The notes: generated by a model from the sequence alone, not told the origin. Positions 1 through 9,219 are shown, counted from the first letter of the stretch. The stretch is DNA of 64,000 nt from Pseudomonas bharatica CSV86 (GCF_000319305.2 NZ_AMWJ02000002.1:1750001-1814000); one strand, 5' to 3'. Translations and numbers: made by a program.

Positions 1-428
1 GCCACCACGCCCAGCGGCTGGAAATCGGACCAGGCATCGATGTTGGGACCGACGTTGCGGCTGTACTCGCCTTTCAGCACTTCAGGCGCGGCACAGGCGA
101 ACTCGACGTTCTCGATGCCACGCTTGAGCTCACCGGCAGCGTCTTCCAGGGTCTTGCCGTGTTCTTCGCTGATCAGTTGGGAAATGCGCGCCTCGTTCTG
201 CTCCAGCAGTTGCTTGAAACGGAACATCACCTGCGCACGCTTGGCCGGCGGGGTGTTGCGCCAGGCCGGGAACGCGGCCTTGGCTGCATCGATGGCCTGC
301 TGCACGGTAGCGCGACTGGCCAGTGCCACCTTGTGGATCGCCTGGCCGGTAGACGGGTTGAAGACATCGGCGCTGCGCTCGCTCGGGGAAACCAGTTCGC
401 CATTGATCAGGTGTGCAACGGTGCTCAT
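1..428 (-). CDS. mmsA: CoA-acylating (methyl)malonate-semialdehyde dehydrogenase, N-terminal part
   Basis: Oxidises malonate semialdehyde or methylmalonate semialdehyde to acetyl-CoA or propionyl-CoA with NAD and CoA; cytoplasmic. Only about 142 N-terminal residues are in the window and the rest runs off the left edge. The protein begins MSTVAHLINGELVSPSERSA and contains NPSTGQ and the ALDH-type stretch AFPAWRNTPPAKRAQVMFRF, typical of the MmsA/IolA branch; the catalytic Cys lies outside. It is 62 nt downstream of and co-directional with the beta-alanine:pyruvate aminotransferase, whose product is malonate semialdehyde. That makes it the likely BauC-type second step of beta-alanine use (inference from context). 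Confidence 0.93.
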   Translation of the reverse strand, partial: MSTVAHLINGELVSPSERSADVFNPSTGQAIHKVALASRATVQQAIDAAKAAFPAWRNTPPAKRAQVMFRFKQLLEQNEARISQLISEEHGKTLEDAAGELKRGIENVEFACAAPEVLKGEYSRNVGPNIDAWSDFQPLGVV

Positions 429-490
429 GCAATAACTCCAATAATCAGGTTCGGGCGAGCCAGACGGCCCGCCCCGGAAAGAGAAAGAGA

Positions 491-1836
491 TCAGTCGATG
501 GCATTCAGCGCTTCGCCCACCGCGTCGAACAGGCGGTCCAGTTCCTGCGCCCTGGTGTTGAAGGTCGGGCCGAACTGCAGGGTGTCGCCGCCGTAGCGGA
601 CATAGAAACCGGCTTGCCACAGCTTCATCGCCGCTTCGTATGGACGGACGATCGCATCACCATCACGCGCGGCAATCTGGATCGCGCCAGCAAGTCCATA
701 GTTGCGGATATCGATGACGTTCCTGGTGCCCTTGATGCCGTGCAGCGCGCTCTCGAAATGCGGCGCCAGTTCCGCGGCGGACTGCACCAGGTTTTCCTTT
801 TGCAACAGATCGAGTGCAGCGATGCCCGCCGCGCAAGCCACCGGGTGCGCCGAGTAGGTGTAGCCGTGGGGAATTCCACCGCGTACTCCGGAGTCGGCTG
901 ATTCATGAAGGTCTGGTAGATCTCGCTGCTGGCGATCACCGCGCCCATCGGGATGGCACCGTTGGTGACCTGCTTGGCGATGCACATCAGGTCAGGCGTC
1001 ACGCCGAAAGCGTCGGCACCGAACATCGCGCCCATGCGGCCGAAACCGGTGATGACCTCGTCGAAGATCAGCAGGATATTGTGCTGGTCGCAGATTTCCC
1101 GCAGGCGTTTCAGATAGCCCTTGGGCGGCGGCAGTACGCCGGCGGAACCGGCCAGCGGCTCGACGATCAACGCTGCGATGTTCGAAGCATCGTGCAGTTC
1201 GATCAGCTTGAGCATTTCATCGGCCAGGGCGATCCCGCCCTCTTCCGGCATGCCCCTGGTGAACGCATTGCCTGGCAATACGGTATGCGGGATGTGGTCC
1301 ACGTCCAGCAACTGGCCAAACAGTTTGCGGTTGCCGTTCACGCCGCCCAGGCTGGTACCGGCGATGTTCACCCCATGGTAGCCACGAGCGCGACCGATCA
1401 GCTTGGTCTTGGTGGCCTGGCCTTTCAGCCGCCAGTAGGCACGCACCATCTTCACCGCAGTGTCACAGCACTCGGAACCGGAGTTGGTATAGAAGACGTG
1501 GTTCAGATTACCCGGGGTCAGTTCGGTGATCTTCTCAGCCAGCTGGAAAGACAGCGGATGACCGAACTGGAACGCCGGCGAATAATCCAGCACGCCCAAC
1601 TGGCGAGCGACGGCTTCCTGGATTTCCTTGCGGGTATGGCCTGCACCGCAGGTCCACAGGCCGGACAAAGCGTCGAAAACCTTGCGGCCCTTGTCGTCGA
1701 CCAGGTGATTGCCTTCGGCGGCGACGATCAGGCGCGGATCACGCTGGAAGTTGCGGTTGGCGGTGTAGGGCATCCAGTGCGCATCCAGCTTCAGCTGGCT
1801 GGCCAGACCGACAGGAGCGTTTTCAGGCAGATTCAT
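491..1836 (-). pseudogene. bauA: Beta-alanine:pyruvate aminotransferase, frameshifted
   Basis: PLP-dependent class III omega-aminotransferase that moves the amino group of beta-alanine to pyruvate, giving malonate semialdehyde and alanine. The reading frame starts at MNLPENAPVGLASQLKLDAH. The first frame carries GPLSGLWTCGAGH-like substrate residues, NSGSECCDTAVKM, RGYHGVN, FDEVITGFGRMG and the PLP lysine region CIAKQVTNGAIPMGAV. After EYAVEFP, near 868-871, the frame breaks: a run of four G on the + strand would need five to continue as HGYTYSAHPVACAAG in the next frame. The C-terminal 125 or so residues are intact in that frame and end at 491. Everything else is full length (about 448 aa), so this is one indel, either a recent mutation or a base-calling error. 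It forms a pair with the downstream mmsA-like gene and is divergent from the LysR regulator. Confidence 0.9.
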
Positions 1837-1953
1837 CGACAGGACCTCGCGAGGCAGGTTGAACAGCGTTCGGTGTATTGCCGATAACTTGTCACGCCTA
1901 TAAAGTCTGGAAAACTCTACTTTTCCAATCTTTGGATTACCGGTCACTAAACT

Positions 1954-2871
1954 ATGAGCCGTCGTCCCGAACCGCTTTCCCAGGTCAGCGATTTCGATAT
2001 CCGCCTGCTGAAGATTTTCCGCAGCGTGGTCGAGTGTGGCGGCTTCTCGGCAGCGGAAAACGTCCTGGGCATCGGCCGCTCGGCAATCAGCCAGCAGATG
2101 GGCGACCTCGAACAACGCCTCGGCCTGCGCCTGTGCCAGCGGGGGCGCGCCGGTTTCTCCCTGACCGAAGAAGGCCGCGAGGTCTACCAGTCGGCCCTGC
2201 AGTTGCTCAGCGCGCTGGAAAGCTTCCGCACCGAGGTCAACGGCCTGCACCAGCATCTGCGTGGCGAGCTGAACATCGGCCTGACCGACAACCTGGTGAC
2301 CATGCCTCACATGCGCATCACTCACGCCCTGGCCCAGCTCAAGGACCGCGGCCCCGATGTGCGCATTCGTATCCGCATGATTCCGCCCAGCCAGGTGGAA
2401 CAGGGCGTGCTCGACGGTAGCCTGCATGTTGGCGTGGTCCCACAGGCCAGTCCGCTGTCGGGCCTGGAGTACCAACCGCTGTACAGCGAACGCTCGCTGC
2501 TCTATTGCGCCGTCGGCCATCCACTGTTCTACGTGGACGACCGGCAACTGGAAGACCAGCGCCTCAATGCCCAGGATGCGATCGCCCCGACCTATCGCCT
2601 GCCGGCCGACATCCAGGCCCTGCACCAGGCGCTCAACTGCACGGCCAGTGCCTCGGACCGCGAGGGCATCGCCTTCCTCATCCTCACTGGACGCTACATC
2701 GGCTACTTGCCGGATCACTACGCCACCTTCTGGGTCCAGCAGGGACGGTTGCGCGCGCTCAAGCCTGGCGAGCGCTTCTACGACCTGTCGCTGGCCTGGG
2801 TCACACGCAAGGGGCGACGTCCCCACCTGGTCCTGGAAAGCTTCCTCGAGAGCCTGGCTGCGACACGTTAG
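1954..2871 (+). CDS. bauR: LysR-family regulator of beta-alanine catabolism (BauR-like)
   Basis: LysR-type transcriptional regulator, 305 aa. The N-terminal winged helix-turn-helix is visible at about residues 12-70 (FDIRLLKIFRSVVECGGFS, then AENVLGIGRSAISQQMGDLE), followed by a periplasmic-binding-protein-like effector domain to the end. It is divergent from bauA with a 117-nt shared promoter region, the usual arrangement for a LysR activator of the neighbouring operon. In P. aeruginosa the gene next to bauA is bauR. The inducer (probably beta-alanine) is inferred from context, not read from the sequence. Confidence 0.85.
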   Translation: MSRRPEPLSQVSDFDIRLLKIFRSVVECGGFSAAENVLGIGRSAISQQMGDLEQRLGLRLCQRGRAGFSLTEEGREVYQSALQLLSALESFRTEVNGLHQHLRGELNIGLTDNLVTMPHMRITHALAQLKDRGPDVRIRIRMIPPSQVEQGVLDGSLHVGVVPQASPLSGLEYQPLYSERSLLYCAVGHPLFYVDDRQLEDQRLNAQDAIAPTYRLPADIQALHQALNCTASASDREGIAFLILTGRYIGYLPDHYATFWVQQGRLRALKPGERFYDLSLAWVTRKGRRPHLVLESFLESLAATR

Positions 2872-2970
2872 GAGCCAATTGCGATATTCTCGCGTCTTCG
2901 CGCTTGCCCACCCGCCGTGCCTGGGGTATCAACGCATGTGCCTTAATTTCCTTGCTTGCCGGAATTGCCC

Positions 2971-3630
2971 ATGACCCTTGAAGTGCCCGCCCACCGCACC
3001 CTCGCCGCCAAGCCCGCCGGGCGTATCCGCCAGAAGAACGAGCAGGCCATCATCCAGGCCGCCGAAGATGAATTCGCCCGCCATGGCTTCAAGGGCACCA
3101 GCATGAACACCATCGCCCTCAAGGCCGGGCTGCCCAAGGCCAACCTGCATTACTACTTCACCAACAAACTCGGGCTGTATATCGCTGTCCTGAGCAACAT
3201 CATCGAGTTGTGGGACAGCACCTTCAACGCCCTCAGTGTCGAGGACGACCCAGCCGAGGCGCTCGCCCGCTACATCCGCGCGAAAATGGAATTCTCCCGA
3301 CGCAACCCGCAGGCTTCGCGGATCTTCGCCATGGAAATCATCAGTGGCGGCAACTGCCTGACCGACTACTTCAGCCAGGACTACCGTGAATGGTTCAAAG
3401 GCCGGGCAGCGGTATTGCAGGCCTGGATCGACGCCGGCAAGATGGACAAGGTCGATCCCGTGCACCTGATCTTCCTGTTGTGGAGCAGCACCCAGCACTA
3501 CGCCGACTTCGCTACGCAGATCTGCCAGGTCACCGGCCGTAGCCGCCTGACCAAGCAGGACATTGAAGAAGCCGGCGACAATCTTATCCACATCATTCTC
3601 AAAGGCTGTGGCCTGACCCCGCCGAACTGA
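2971..3630 (+). CDS. TetR-family regulator, RutR-like
   Basis: TetR/AcrR-type repressor, 219 aa from the ATG at 2971; an upstream in-frame TTG at 2956 would add five residues but has no better ribosome site. The HTH is at about residues 20-65 (AAEDEFARHGFKGTSMNTIA, GLPKANLHYYFTNK). The C-terminal ligand domain, with IFAMEIISGG and FLLWSSTQHYADFATQI, resembles the RutR/YcdC group that senses pyrimidines. Placement beside beta-alanine genes fits reductive pyrimidine breakdown, which yields beta-alanine, but the regulated genes are not identified here. Confidence 0.82.
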   Translation: MTLEVPAHRTLAAKPAGRIRQKNEQAIIQAAEDEFARHGFKGTSMNTIALKAGLPKANLHYYFTNKLGLYIAVLSNIIELWDSTFNALSVEDDPAEALARYIRAKMEFSRRNPQASRIFAMEIISGGNCLTDYFSQDYREWFKGRAAVLQAWIDAGKMDKVDPVHLIFLLWSSTQHYADFATQICQVTGRSRLTKQDIEEAGDNLIHIILKGCGLTPPN

Positions 3631-3640
3631 ATACCCGCTT

Positions 3641-4224
3641 ATGCCTTCTACGCTGCTGGAAACCTGCGAATACCGCGAAGAAATTCGCAAGAGCCGTTTC
3701 ATTACCCTCGCGGCCCCCATCGACACGCCCGCCGACGCCCAGGCCTTTCTCGAACGACACAGCGACCTGGCCGCAACCCATAACTGCTGGGCCTGGAAAA
3801 TAGGTGCCCAGTACCGCAGCAGCGACGATGGCGAACCCGGCGGCACGGCCGGCCGGCCGATCCTGGCGGCAATCGAGGCGCAGGATTGCGATCAGGTGGT
3901 GGTCCTGGTGATCCGCTGGTACGGCGGCATCCAGTTGGGCACCGGCGGCCTCGCCCGAGCCTACGGCGGGGGGCCAACAAGTGCCTGCAACAGGCGCCGA
4001 AACGCCTGTTGATAAGTCGAACCGAACTGAAATGCAGTTGCTCGTTCAGCGAACTGGCTCTGCTCAAGCTACGGATCGCCGAAGCCGACGGCGTGATCCT
4101 CGATGAAGCCTTCACCGCGAATGGCGTCGATGTGCAGCTGGCCCTTGGTGCCGAACACATCGACAACGTGCAGCGCCAACTGGCCGATCTCAGCCGGGGA
4201 CGCATCCTGCTCGAACGCTGCTGA
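3641..4224 (+). pseudogene. yigZ: YigZ/IMPACT-family protein, frameshifted
   Basis: UPF0029/IMPACT family protein of about 194 aa, linked in other organisms to translation/ribosome-associated control; exact role unclear. The first frame gives MPSTLLETCEYREEIRKSRF, then NCWAWKIG, SDDGEPGGTAGRPIL and VIRWYGGIQLGTGGLARAYG, the family signature. Right after this, in the G6 run at 3968-3973, the frame is lost. The downstream frame continues with ANKCLQQAPKRLLISRTELK and ends at 4224. Adding one base restores a normal full-length protein. It follows the TetR gene by 10 nt, so the two are likely co-transcribed. Confidence 0.85.
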
Positions 4225-4500
4225 ACACTTGCTCACACCTACTGTGGGCCCGCCTGTGGATAACCTCTGGGCAGGCCGCTGCAAGCCTTCTGCCACAAGG
4301 CTTGCAGCGCAACGATCATATTTTGATCAACATTTGATGACAGGCGCTTATTCGTTGAACAATCAGCCGCTTAACCTGGCTTATCGCGTTTCGAAGAGCA
4401 TGAATCTGCACTTATACCCAGCCAAGCGGCTTGCCCACAGATACTGTGGAGCAAGCTGTGGATAAACCGTGCACGCCTGCGCCAGGCGCTTGCCTGGCCG

Positions 4501-4926
4501 TCATGCGAGAGAATTGATCATTTTTTGTTCGGCCTTGTTCACTGGCAACAGCTGCAGGATGCCCCAGATCACTTCCAGTACCAGGAAGCCCCAAAGCAGT
4601 TGCGTGGCCCCGTGCATCAACGCGTACCCCTGCCAGGTGGCGAACAGCAAGCGCCCAACCGCGTCGTAGCGGCCGAATTGCTGTTGTGGATCGCGGATAC
4701 GCAGGACCGACCAGACGCAAACGATCGACCCCATCAGGTTGCCCATCAGCATGTGCAAGGGCGAGAAATCGGGCAGGTCGCCAGCCAGCCCCAGGAAGGC
4801 ACTGACCTCGCCCAGCAGCCCGTGCAACAACATGAAGCTCCAGGGGGTGACGAACGCTGCTGCAACCAGCAAGTCATACCAGCCACTGGCCCTGACCAAA
4901 CCACGATAACCGCTCTGGCTCCACAT
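4501..4926 (-). CDS. Small integral membrane protein of unknown function
   Basis: 141 aa starting MWSQSGYRGLVRASGWYDLL; the ATG at 4926 is preceded by AGGAGCGG, which decides the start over a longer open frame. Hydrophobic segments suggest four membrane spans (around 14-36, 52-75, 88-108 and 112-132). I do not recognise a characterised family. Its promoter region (4958-4989) has the over-long spacer and dyad of a MerR-activated promoter and it is divergent from a merR gene, so it is probably the MerR target. Confidence 0.72.
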   Translation of the reverse strand: MWSQSGYRGLVRASGWYDLLVAAAFVTPWSFMLLHGLLGEVSAFLGLAGDLPDFSPLHMLMGNLMGSIVCVWSVLRIRDPQQQFGRYDAVGRLLFATWQGYALMHGATQLLWGFLVLEVIWGILQLLPVNKAEQKMINSLA

Positions 4927-4957
4927 ATACCGCTCCTTGTTGGAAAGTGAGAGCGGC

Positions 4958-4989
4958 AGGCTAAAGCCTGGAGTATGCTCCAAGGTCAA
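4958..4989 (-). promoter_or_regulatory. MerR-type promoter/operator of the 4501-4926 gene
   Basis: Read on the minus strand: -35 TTGACC (4984-4989), a 20-nt spacer containing the dyad CTTGGAGCATACTCCAGG, and -10 TAGCCT (4958-4963). A dyad inside a 19-20 bp spacer is the hallmark of promoters twisted open by MerR proteins. The merR gene begins 23 nt away in the other direction. Confidence 0.7.
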
Positions 4990-5011
4990 CCCCTCTCCAC
5001 AGGAATTGATC

Positions 5012-5377
5012 GTGCGTATCGGAGAACTGGCGCAAACCTGCAGCGTTAGCCGCGACACCCTGCGGTTCTATGAAGAACGCGGCCTCATCCGCTCCAACCG
5101 CAGCGCCAACGGCTATCGTGATTACCCGGTGGAAACCGTGCAGTTGGTGCTGCTGATCAAGACCGCGCAAAAACTCGGTTTCAGCCTCGGCGAAATCAGC
5201 CACAACGTCGCCGAGCTGTGGCAGGCGCCGGACCCCGAAGCGCTGATAACGCGCTTTATCCACAACAAGCTGGAACTGGTCGAGGCGCGTATCGATGCCC
5301 TCGTCGAACTGCGCCAGGCGCTCAGGCAGCGCCTGGAAGAACGCTGCCCCCTCACATTGAAAGGAGCCCTCGCATGA
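5012..5377 (+). CDS. MerR-family transcriptional regulator
   Basis: 121 aa from the GTG at 5012, preceded by AGGA (5001-5004); the start matches the usual MRIGELA beginning of MerR proteins. The winged HTH covers about residues 1-70 (VSRDTLRFYEERGLI, NGYRDYP), then a coiled-coil dimerisation helix. There is no Cys-rich metal site: the only later Cys is in RCPLTLKG, so this is probably a small-molecule or redox MerR rather than CueR/ZntR. Its stop overlaps the SDR start (ATGA), showing co-translation. Confidence 0.85.
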   Translation: MRIGELAQTCSVSRDTLRFYEERGLIRSNRSANGYRDYPVETVQLVLLIKTAQKLGFSLGEISHNVAELWQAPDPEALITRFIHNKLELVEARIDALVELRQALRQRLEERCPLTLKGALA

Positions 5378-6057
5378 CTGTGAAAACCGCCCTGATCATC
5401 GGTGCCTCCCGCGGCCTTGGCCTCGGCCTGGTGGAACGCCTGAGCGAAGACGGCTGGCAGGTGATCGCCACCGTGCGCGATATCGCCAACGCCACTGCGC
5501 TAAAGACGCTAGCGAACGTCCAGGTGCGTACCCTGGAAATGAACAGCTCCGAGCAACTGGATGCCCTGGCGCAACAGCTTGCAGGCCAGACCTTCGACCT
5601 GTTGTTCATCAATGCCGGAGTGAAGGGCCCGGACAACCAGAATGCCGAGGCCGTACAACTGGCCGAAATCGGCGAGCTGTTCATGACCAACAGCGTGGCG
5701 CCGATCCGTGTCGCCCAGCGCTTCGCCGGACAGTTGCGCCAGGACGGCGGTGTCATTGCCTTCATGAGTTCGGTGCTGGGCAGCATCGCCATTCCCGATG
5801 CTCCGGAACTGGCGCTGTACAAGGCCAGCAAGGCAGCCCTCAATTCCATGATCAACAGTTTCGTGGTCCGCCTCGGCGATACCCGCCTGAGCGTCCTGGC
5901 GATGCACCCGGGCTGGGTCAAGACCGACATGGGCGGCGACGGCGCGGATATCGACATTGCCACCAGCACCCGCGGCATGCTCGAGCAGGTCAAGGCGCAT
6001 AGTGGCAAGCCCGGCGTGCATTACGTCAACTACCGGGGCGAAGCCCTGACCTGGTGA
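5374..6057 (+). CDS. Short-chain dehydrogenase/reductase
   Basis: 227-aa classical-type SDR. Cofactor motif IIGASRGLGLG at residues 8-18, NAG motif as FINAGV, active-site Ser in SSVLGS and catalytic YKASK. It starts at the ATG at 5374, overlapping the merR stop by 4 nt, with AAAGGAG upstream. Substrate unknown. SDRs of this shape next to a MerR regulator are often aldehyde/ketone detoxification genes, but that is inference only. Confidence 0.88.
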   Translation: MTVKTALIIGASRGLGLGLVERLSEDGWQVIATVRDIANATALKTLANVQVRTLEMNSSEQLDALAQQLAGQTFDLLFINAGVKGPDNQNAEAVQLAEIGELFMTNSVAPIRVAQRFAGQLRQDGGVIAFMSSVLGSIAIPDAPELALYKASKAALNSMINSFVVRLGDTRLSVLAMHPGWVKTDMGGDGADIDIATSTRGMLEQVKAHSGKPGVHYVNYRGEALTW

Positions 6058-6186
6058 TGTTCCCTGCTTGAACGACCGGTGCCGGGGCTGCATGGCGCCT
6101 GCATAGTCAACTTGTCGGTCAGGTTTCACCGCACCGGTCTGACAACCTCTGTAGAATGCGCCGATTGCACCTGATGAGACTTTCCC

Positions 6187-7140
6187 ATGTACGACTGGCT
6201 TAACGCGCTGCCCAAGGCAGAACTGCACCTTCATCTGGAAGGTTCGCTGGAGCCCGAGCTGCTGTTCGCCCTGGCTGAACGCAACAGGATCGCCCTGCCC
6301 TGGAATGATGTCGAAACCCTGCGCGCGGCCTATGCCTTCAATAACCTGCAGGAGTTCCTCGACCTGTATTACCAGGGTGCGGACGTCCTGCGCACCGAGC
6401 AGGATTTCTACGACCTGACCTGGGCCTACCTGCAACGCTGCAAGGCGCAGAACGTCGTGCACACTGAACCCTTCTTCGATCCACAGACCCACACCGACCG
6501 TGGCATTCCCTTCGAAGTGGTACTCGACGGCATTACCCGCGCCCTGAAGGATGGCCGTGAACAGTTGGGTATCGAAAGCGGCCTGATCCTCAGCTTCCTG
6601 CGCCACCTCAGCGAAGAAGAAGCGCACAAGACCCTCGACCAGGCCCTGCCCTTCCGTGACGCCTTCGTCGCAGTCGGCCTCGACAGCTCGGAAATGGGAC
6701 ACCCGCCGAGCAAGTTCCAGCGTGTCTTCGACCGCGCCCGCAGCGAAGGCTTCCTGACCGTCGCCCACGCTGGCGAGGAAGGCCCGCCCGAGTACATCTG
6801 GGAAGCCCTCGACCTGCTGAAGATCCAGCGCATCGACCACGGCGTGCGTGCCATCGAGGACGAACGCCTGATGCAGCGCATCATCGACGAGCAGATCCCG
6901 CTGACGGTGTGCCCGCTGTCCAACACCAAGCTGTGCGTGTTCGACCACATGAGCCAGCACAACATCCTCGACATGCTCGAGCGCGGCGTGAAGGTCACGG
7001 TGAACTCGGACGACCCGGCCTATTTCGGCGGTTATGTCACCGAGAACTTCCACGCCCTGCACACCCACCTGGGCATGACCGAAGACCAGGCCCGCCGTTT
7101 GGCACAGAACAGCCTGGACGCCCGTCTGGTCAGGGCCTGA
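6187..7140 (+). CDS. Adenine deaminase (adenosine deaminase superfamily)
   Basis: Zn-dependent amidohydrolase of 317 aa converting adenine to hypoxanthine in purine salvage; cytoplasmic. Metal-binding HLHLEGS (H14, H16), the HAGEEG loop, RIDHGVR and the NSDDPAYF aspartate pair are all present. The sequence belongs to the branch of the adenosine/AMP deaminase family in which P. aeruginosa PA0148 was shown to act on adenine, not adenosine; older annotations call it Add. It stands alone between the SDR and a convergent ArsR-like gene. Confidence 0.9.
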   Translation: MYDWLNALPKAELHLHLEGSLEPELLFALAERNRIALPWNDVETLRAAYAFNNLQEFLDLYYQGADVLRTEQDFYDLTWAYLQRCKAQNVVHTEPFFDPQTHTDRGIPFEVVLDGITRALKDGREQLGIESGLILSFLRHLSEEEAHKTLDQALPFRDAFVAVGLDSSEMGHPPSKFQRVFDRARSEGFLTVAHAGEEGPPEYIWEALDLLKIQRIDHGVRAIEDERLMQRIIDEQIPLTVCPLSNTKLCVFDHMSQHNILDMLERGVKVTVNSDDPAYFGGYVTENFHALHTHLGMTEDQARRLAQNSLDARLVRA

Positions 7141-7147
7141 GGCACCT

Positions 7148-7867
7148 TCACCCCATCCGTAGGGGGAGCGGCATCCGGGCGATCTGCTGGATGCCGCGCA
7201 AGCCCGCCGCGGTCACCTGGGCGGCCCGGGTTTCGTCGGTGATTCGCACCCACCCGGATTGCACGAACAGCTTGAGCACACTGCTGCCCAAGGCGCCCCC
7301 CAGGTGCGGACGGCGCTCGTCGACTTCGCTGCAGCAACTGCACAAGCTGCACAGGCGGCCATCGCGCTGCGCCAGGGCATCGATGAAAATGCCATGGCTG
7401 GCGAACTCCTCGCGTCCGGTCAGGGTGATATCCAGTTGCTGCTCGGTCTGCTGCAGCCATTGCGCGTCCAGCAGGCGCTGGAGCAGGTCGGCCGCCACTT
7501 CTCCGCCCAGGTGATCGCGACACAGGCGCGCCTTGCGCATGGCCAGCGGCACGCTTATGGCAGGCTGCCTGGTCAGCGGCGTCTCGTGCTCGCGGATGGT
7601 CACACTGGCAAGGGCCTCCACGGCCGTGCCGATTTCCGGGGCCGCCAGGCGGAAGTAGCGCTTGCGCCCGCGGGCCTCGCGCTTGAGCAGCCCGCAGGCC
7701 GACAGCCGGGCCAGGTGGGCGCAGGCCGAAGAAGGCGTCAGCCCGGCCAGCATGGCCAACTCCTCCGACGGGCGTGCCATTCCATCGATCAGCGCCCAGA
7801 GCATGGCACTGCGTTTCGGGTCGGCCATCAAACTGGCGACCTGGCTGATACTGGCTATCGGTTGCAT
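7148..7867 (-). CDS. ArsR-like winged-helix regulator with C-terminal Cys cluster
   Basis: 239 aa, about twice the length of a plain ArsR protein. The N-terminal winged helix covers residues 1-75 (ASLMADPKRSAMLWALIDG, LTPSSACAHLARLSACGLL). The second half has CRDHLGGEVA and a dense CSLCSCCSE cluster followed by a second HTH-like region, as in a subgroup of Pseudomonas ArsR regulators. The Cys cluster could bind a metal or sense redox state (inference). An imperfect dyad TTCAT-TG-ATGAA at 7888-7899, just upstream of its start, is a candidate self-operator. Confidence 0.8.
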   Translation of the reverse strand: MQPIASISQVASLMADPKRSAMLWALIDGMARPSEELAMLAGLTPSSACAHLARLSACGLLKREARGRKRYFRLAAPEIGTAVEALASVTIREHETPLTRQPAISVPLAMRKARLCRDHLGGEVAADLLQRLLDAQWLQQTEQQLDITLTGREEFASHGIFIDALAQRDGRLCSLCSCCSEVDERRPHLGGALGSSVLKLFVQSGWVRITDETRAAQVTAAGLRGIQQIARMPLPLRMG

Positions 7868-8298
7868 GTCTCCACTCCCTGCGTAGTTTCATTGATGAAT
7901 AAAGTTTCCTCATATCCAGGCCGGGCCAAAGTTGGCCGGCAATTCCAGGTATGCGTCGGGTCGAACAGCGCATCCGGCGCTGTTTCAGCCTGGGAAACTT
8001 TATCTTGATGGCGGCAATTGCCCGGCCCAGTATAAGCATGCTCCCCGCGATAATCGTCGCCGTTTTGCGAGCGATCGCCCAAGGTTTGCCTGGCCTTACA
8101 AAGTTTGAACACTGATTTTCGTGGCTGCCCGGGCCCGGCGAAATCCCGGCAGATGCCCATGAATGACCGGATGCATCGACACTCTAAATATCCGTCTTCA
8201 AGTTCGCTCAGGTAATACGCCTACATTGAAAGTAATAATGCCTTTCAAGCAAATGCGCAGTGGATGTAAGACCTTGCCAATAATCAAACACGCCGCGT
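7868..8298. other. 431-bp intergenic region with inverted repeats
   Basis: No convincing gene on either strand. It contains the dyad TTCAT-TG-ATGAA (7888-7899) next to the ArsR-like start and a widely spaced 11-bp inverted pair, ATAAAGTTTCC (7899-7909) and GGAAACTTTAT (7993-8003). The right half is more AT-rich than the neighbouring genes. It is the 5' side of the ArsR-like gene and the 3' side of the LysR gene. Confidence 0.5.
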
Positions 8299-9216
8299 TT
8301 AAAGTTCGTCGAGAACTGTACGACAACGCGCCTTGAGCAAGTCACCCAGGAGTTGTACCGGCTTGCCCAGTTGAGCGCGGTGGGTACACAACAGGTTTAG
8401 TGGTGCAGCCTCGCCCCGGTAATGGCCGAGCAGCACCCGCAAGCGCCCGGCACGCACGTCGGCGGCGACATCGAGCCAGGATTTATAGGCGATCCCCGCT
8501 CCTGCCACAGCCCAGCGCCTGATGACATCGGCGTCGTCGCAGAAGCGATCGCCACTGACCAGCACATCCTCTTCCCGCCCATCCAGGTAAAAGCGCCAGT
8601 GGTCATGCACACCACTGCCCAGGCGGTACAGCAGGCAATTGTGCTCTGTCAGCTGGGCCACGCTACGCGGCTCGCCATGCCGAGCCAGGTAGTCCGGCGA
8701 CGCACAGACCACCCGACGGTTGTCCGGACACAGCGGTACCGCTACCAGGCTGGAATCCTCGGGCGCACCATAGCGCAGGGCGATATCCACGGGCTGGCGG
8801 AACAGATCGGCATTTCGGTCGCCCAGCAGTAGACGCACATTGAGCAGCGGGTGCTCGCGCTGCAGTTCGTCGAGCCAGGGCAGCAGCACATTGCGACCGA
8901 AGTCGGACGGCGCCGACAGCTGCAACACGCCACTGATTTCGTCACGCTCCCGGGCCAGCAGGCGCCGCCCCTCATCGAGGCTGGTCAAGGCCGCGCGGGC
9001 ATGGGCAAGAAAGCCCTCGCCCTCGGCGGTCAGGCGCAGGCTGCGGGTCGAGCGTGCCAGCAGACGCGCGCCGAGCTGCGCCTCCAGGCGCTTGAGCGCC
9101 GCACTGGCCACCGCTGGCGAAAGGTCCAGCAGGCGTGCCGCCGCCGACAGGCTGCCGTGCTCCGCTGCACGGACGAAGAGCTGCAGATCATCGAAACGCA
9201 ACATGTGCACCGCCAT
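8299..9216 (-). CDS. LysR-family transcriptional regulator
   Basis: 305 aa from the ATG at 9216; a TTG three codons upstream is also open and an ATG four codons in (9204) is possible. HTH at about residues 6-65 (DDLQLFVRAAEHGSLSAAAR, SPAVASAALKRLE), effector domain with LQLSAPSDFGRNVLLPWL typical of the LysR subgroup that controls oxidoreductases. It is divergent from a zinc-type alcohol dehydrogenase with a strong 19-bp dyad between them, so it most likely regulates that gene and itself. Confidence 0.87.
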   Translation of the reverse strand: MAVHMLRFDDLQLFVRAAEHGSLSAAARLLDLSPAVASAALKRLEAQLGARLLARSTRSLRLTAEGEGFLAHARAALTSLDEGRRLLARERDEISGVLQLSAPSDFGRNVLLPWLDELQREHPLLNVRLLLGDRNADLFRQPVDIALRYGAPEDSSLVAVPLCPDNRRVVCASPDYLARHGEPRSVAQLTEHNCLLYRLGSGVHDHWRFYLDGREEDVLVSGDRFCDDADVIRRWAVAGAGIAYKSWLDVAADVRAGRLRVLLGHYRGEAAPLNLLCTHRAQLGKPVQLLGDLLKARCRTVLDEL

Positions 9217-9219
9217 GAT

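Noticed and set aside
625..2826. A 733-codon minus-strand frame joining bauA with sequence antisense to bauR
   Set aside because: The N-terminal 330 codons are antisense to the LysR gene and resemble no protein; the real start of bauA is at 1836.
4225..4500. DnaA boxes or an origin, from two TGTGGATAA(A/C)C copies
   Set aside because: Two scattered near-matches without an AT-rich unwinding element, dnaA or gidA; more likely parts of terminator hairpins.
7032..8160. Minus-strand frames upstream of and across the ArsR-like gene (7032-8039, 7855-8160)
   Set aside because: They lack ribosome sites and protein-like sequence and overlap the real gene in another frame.
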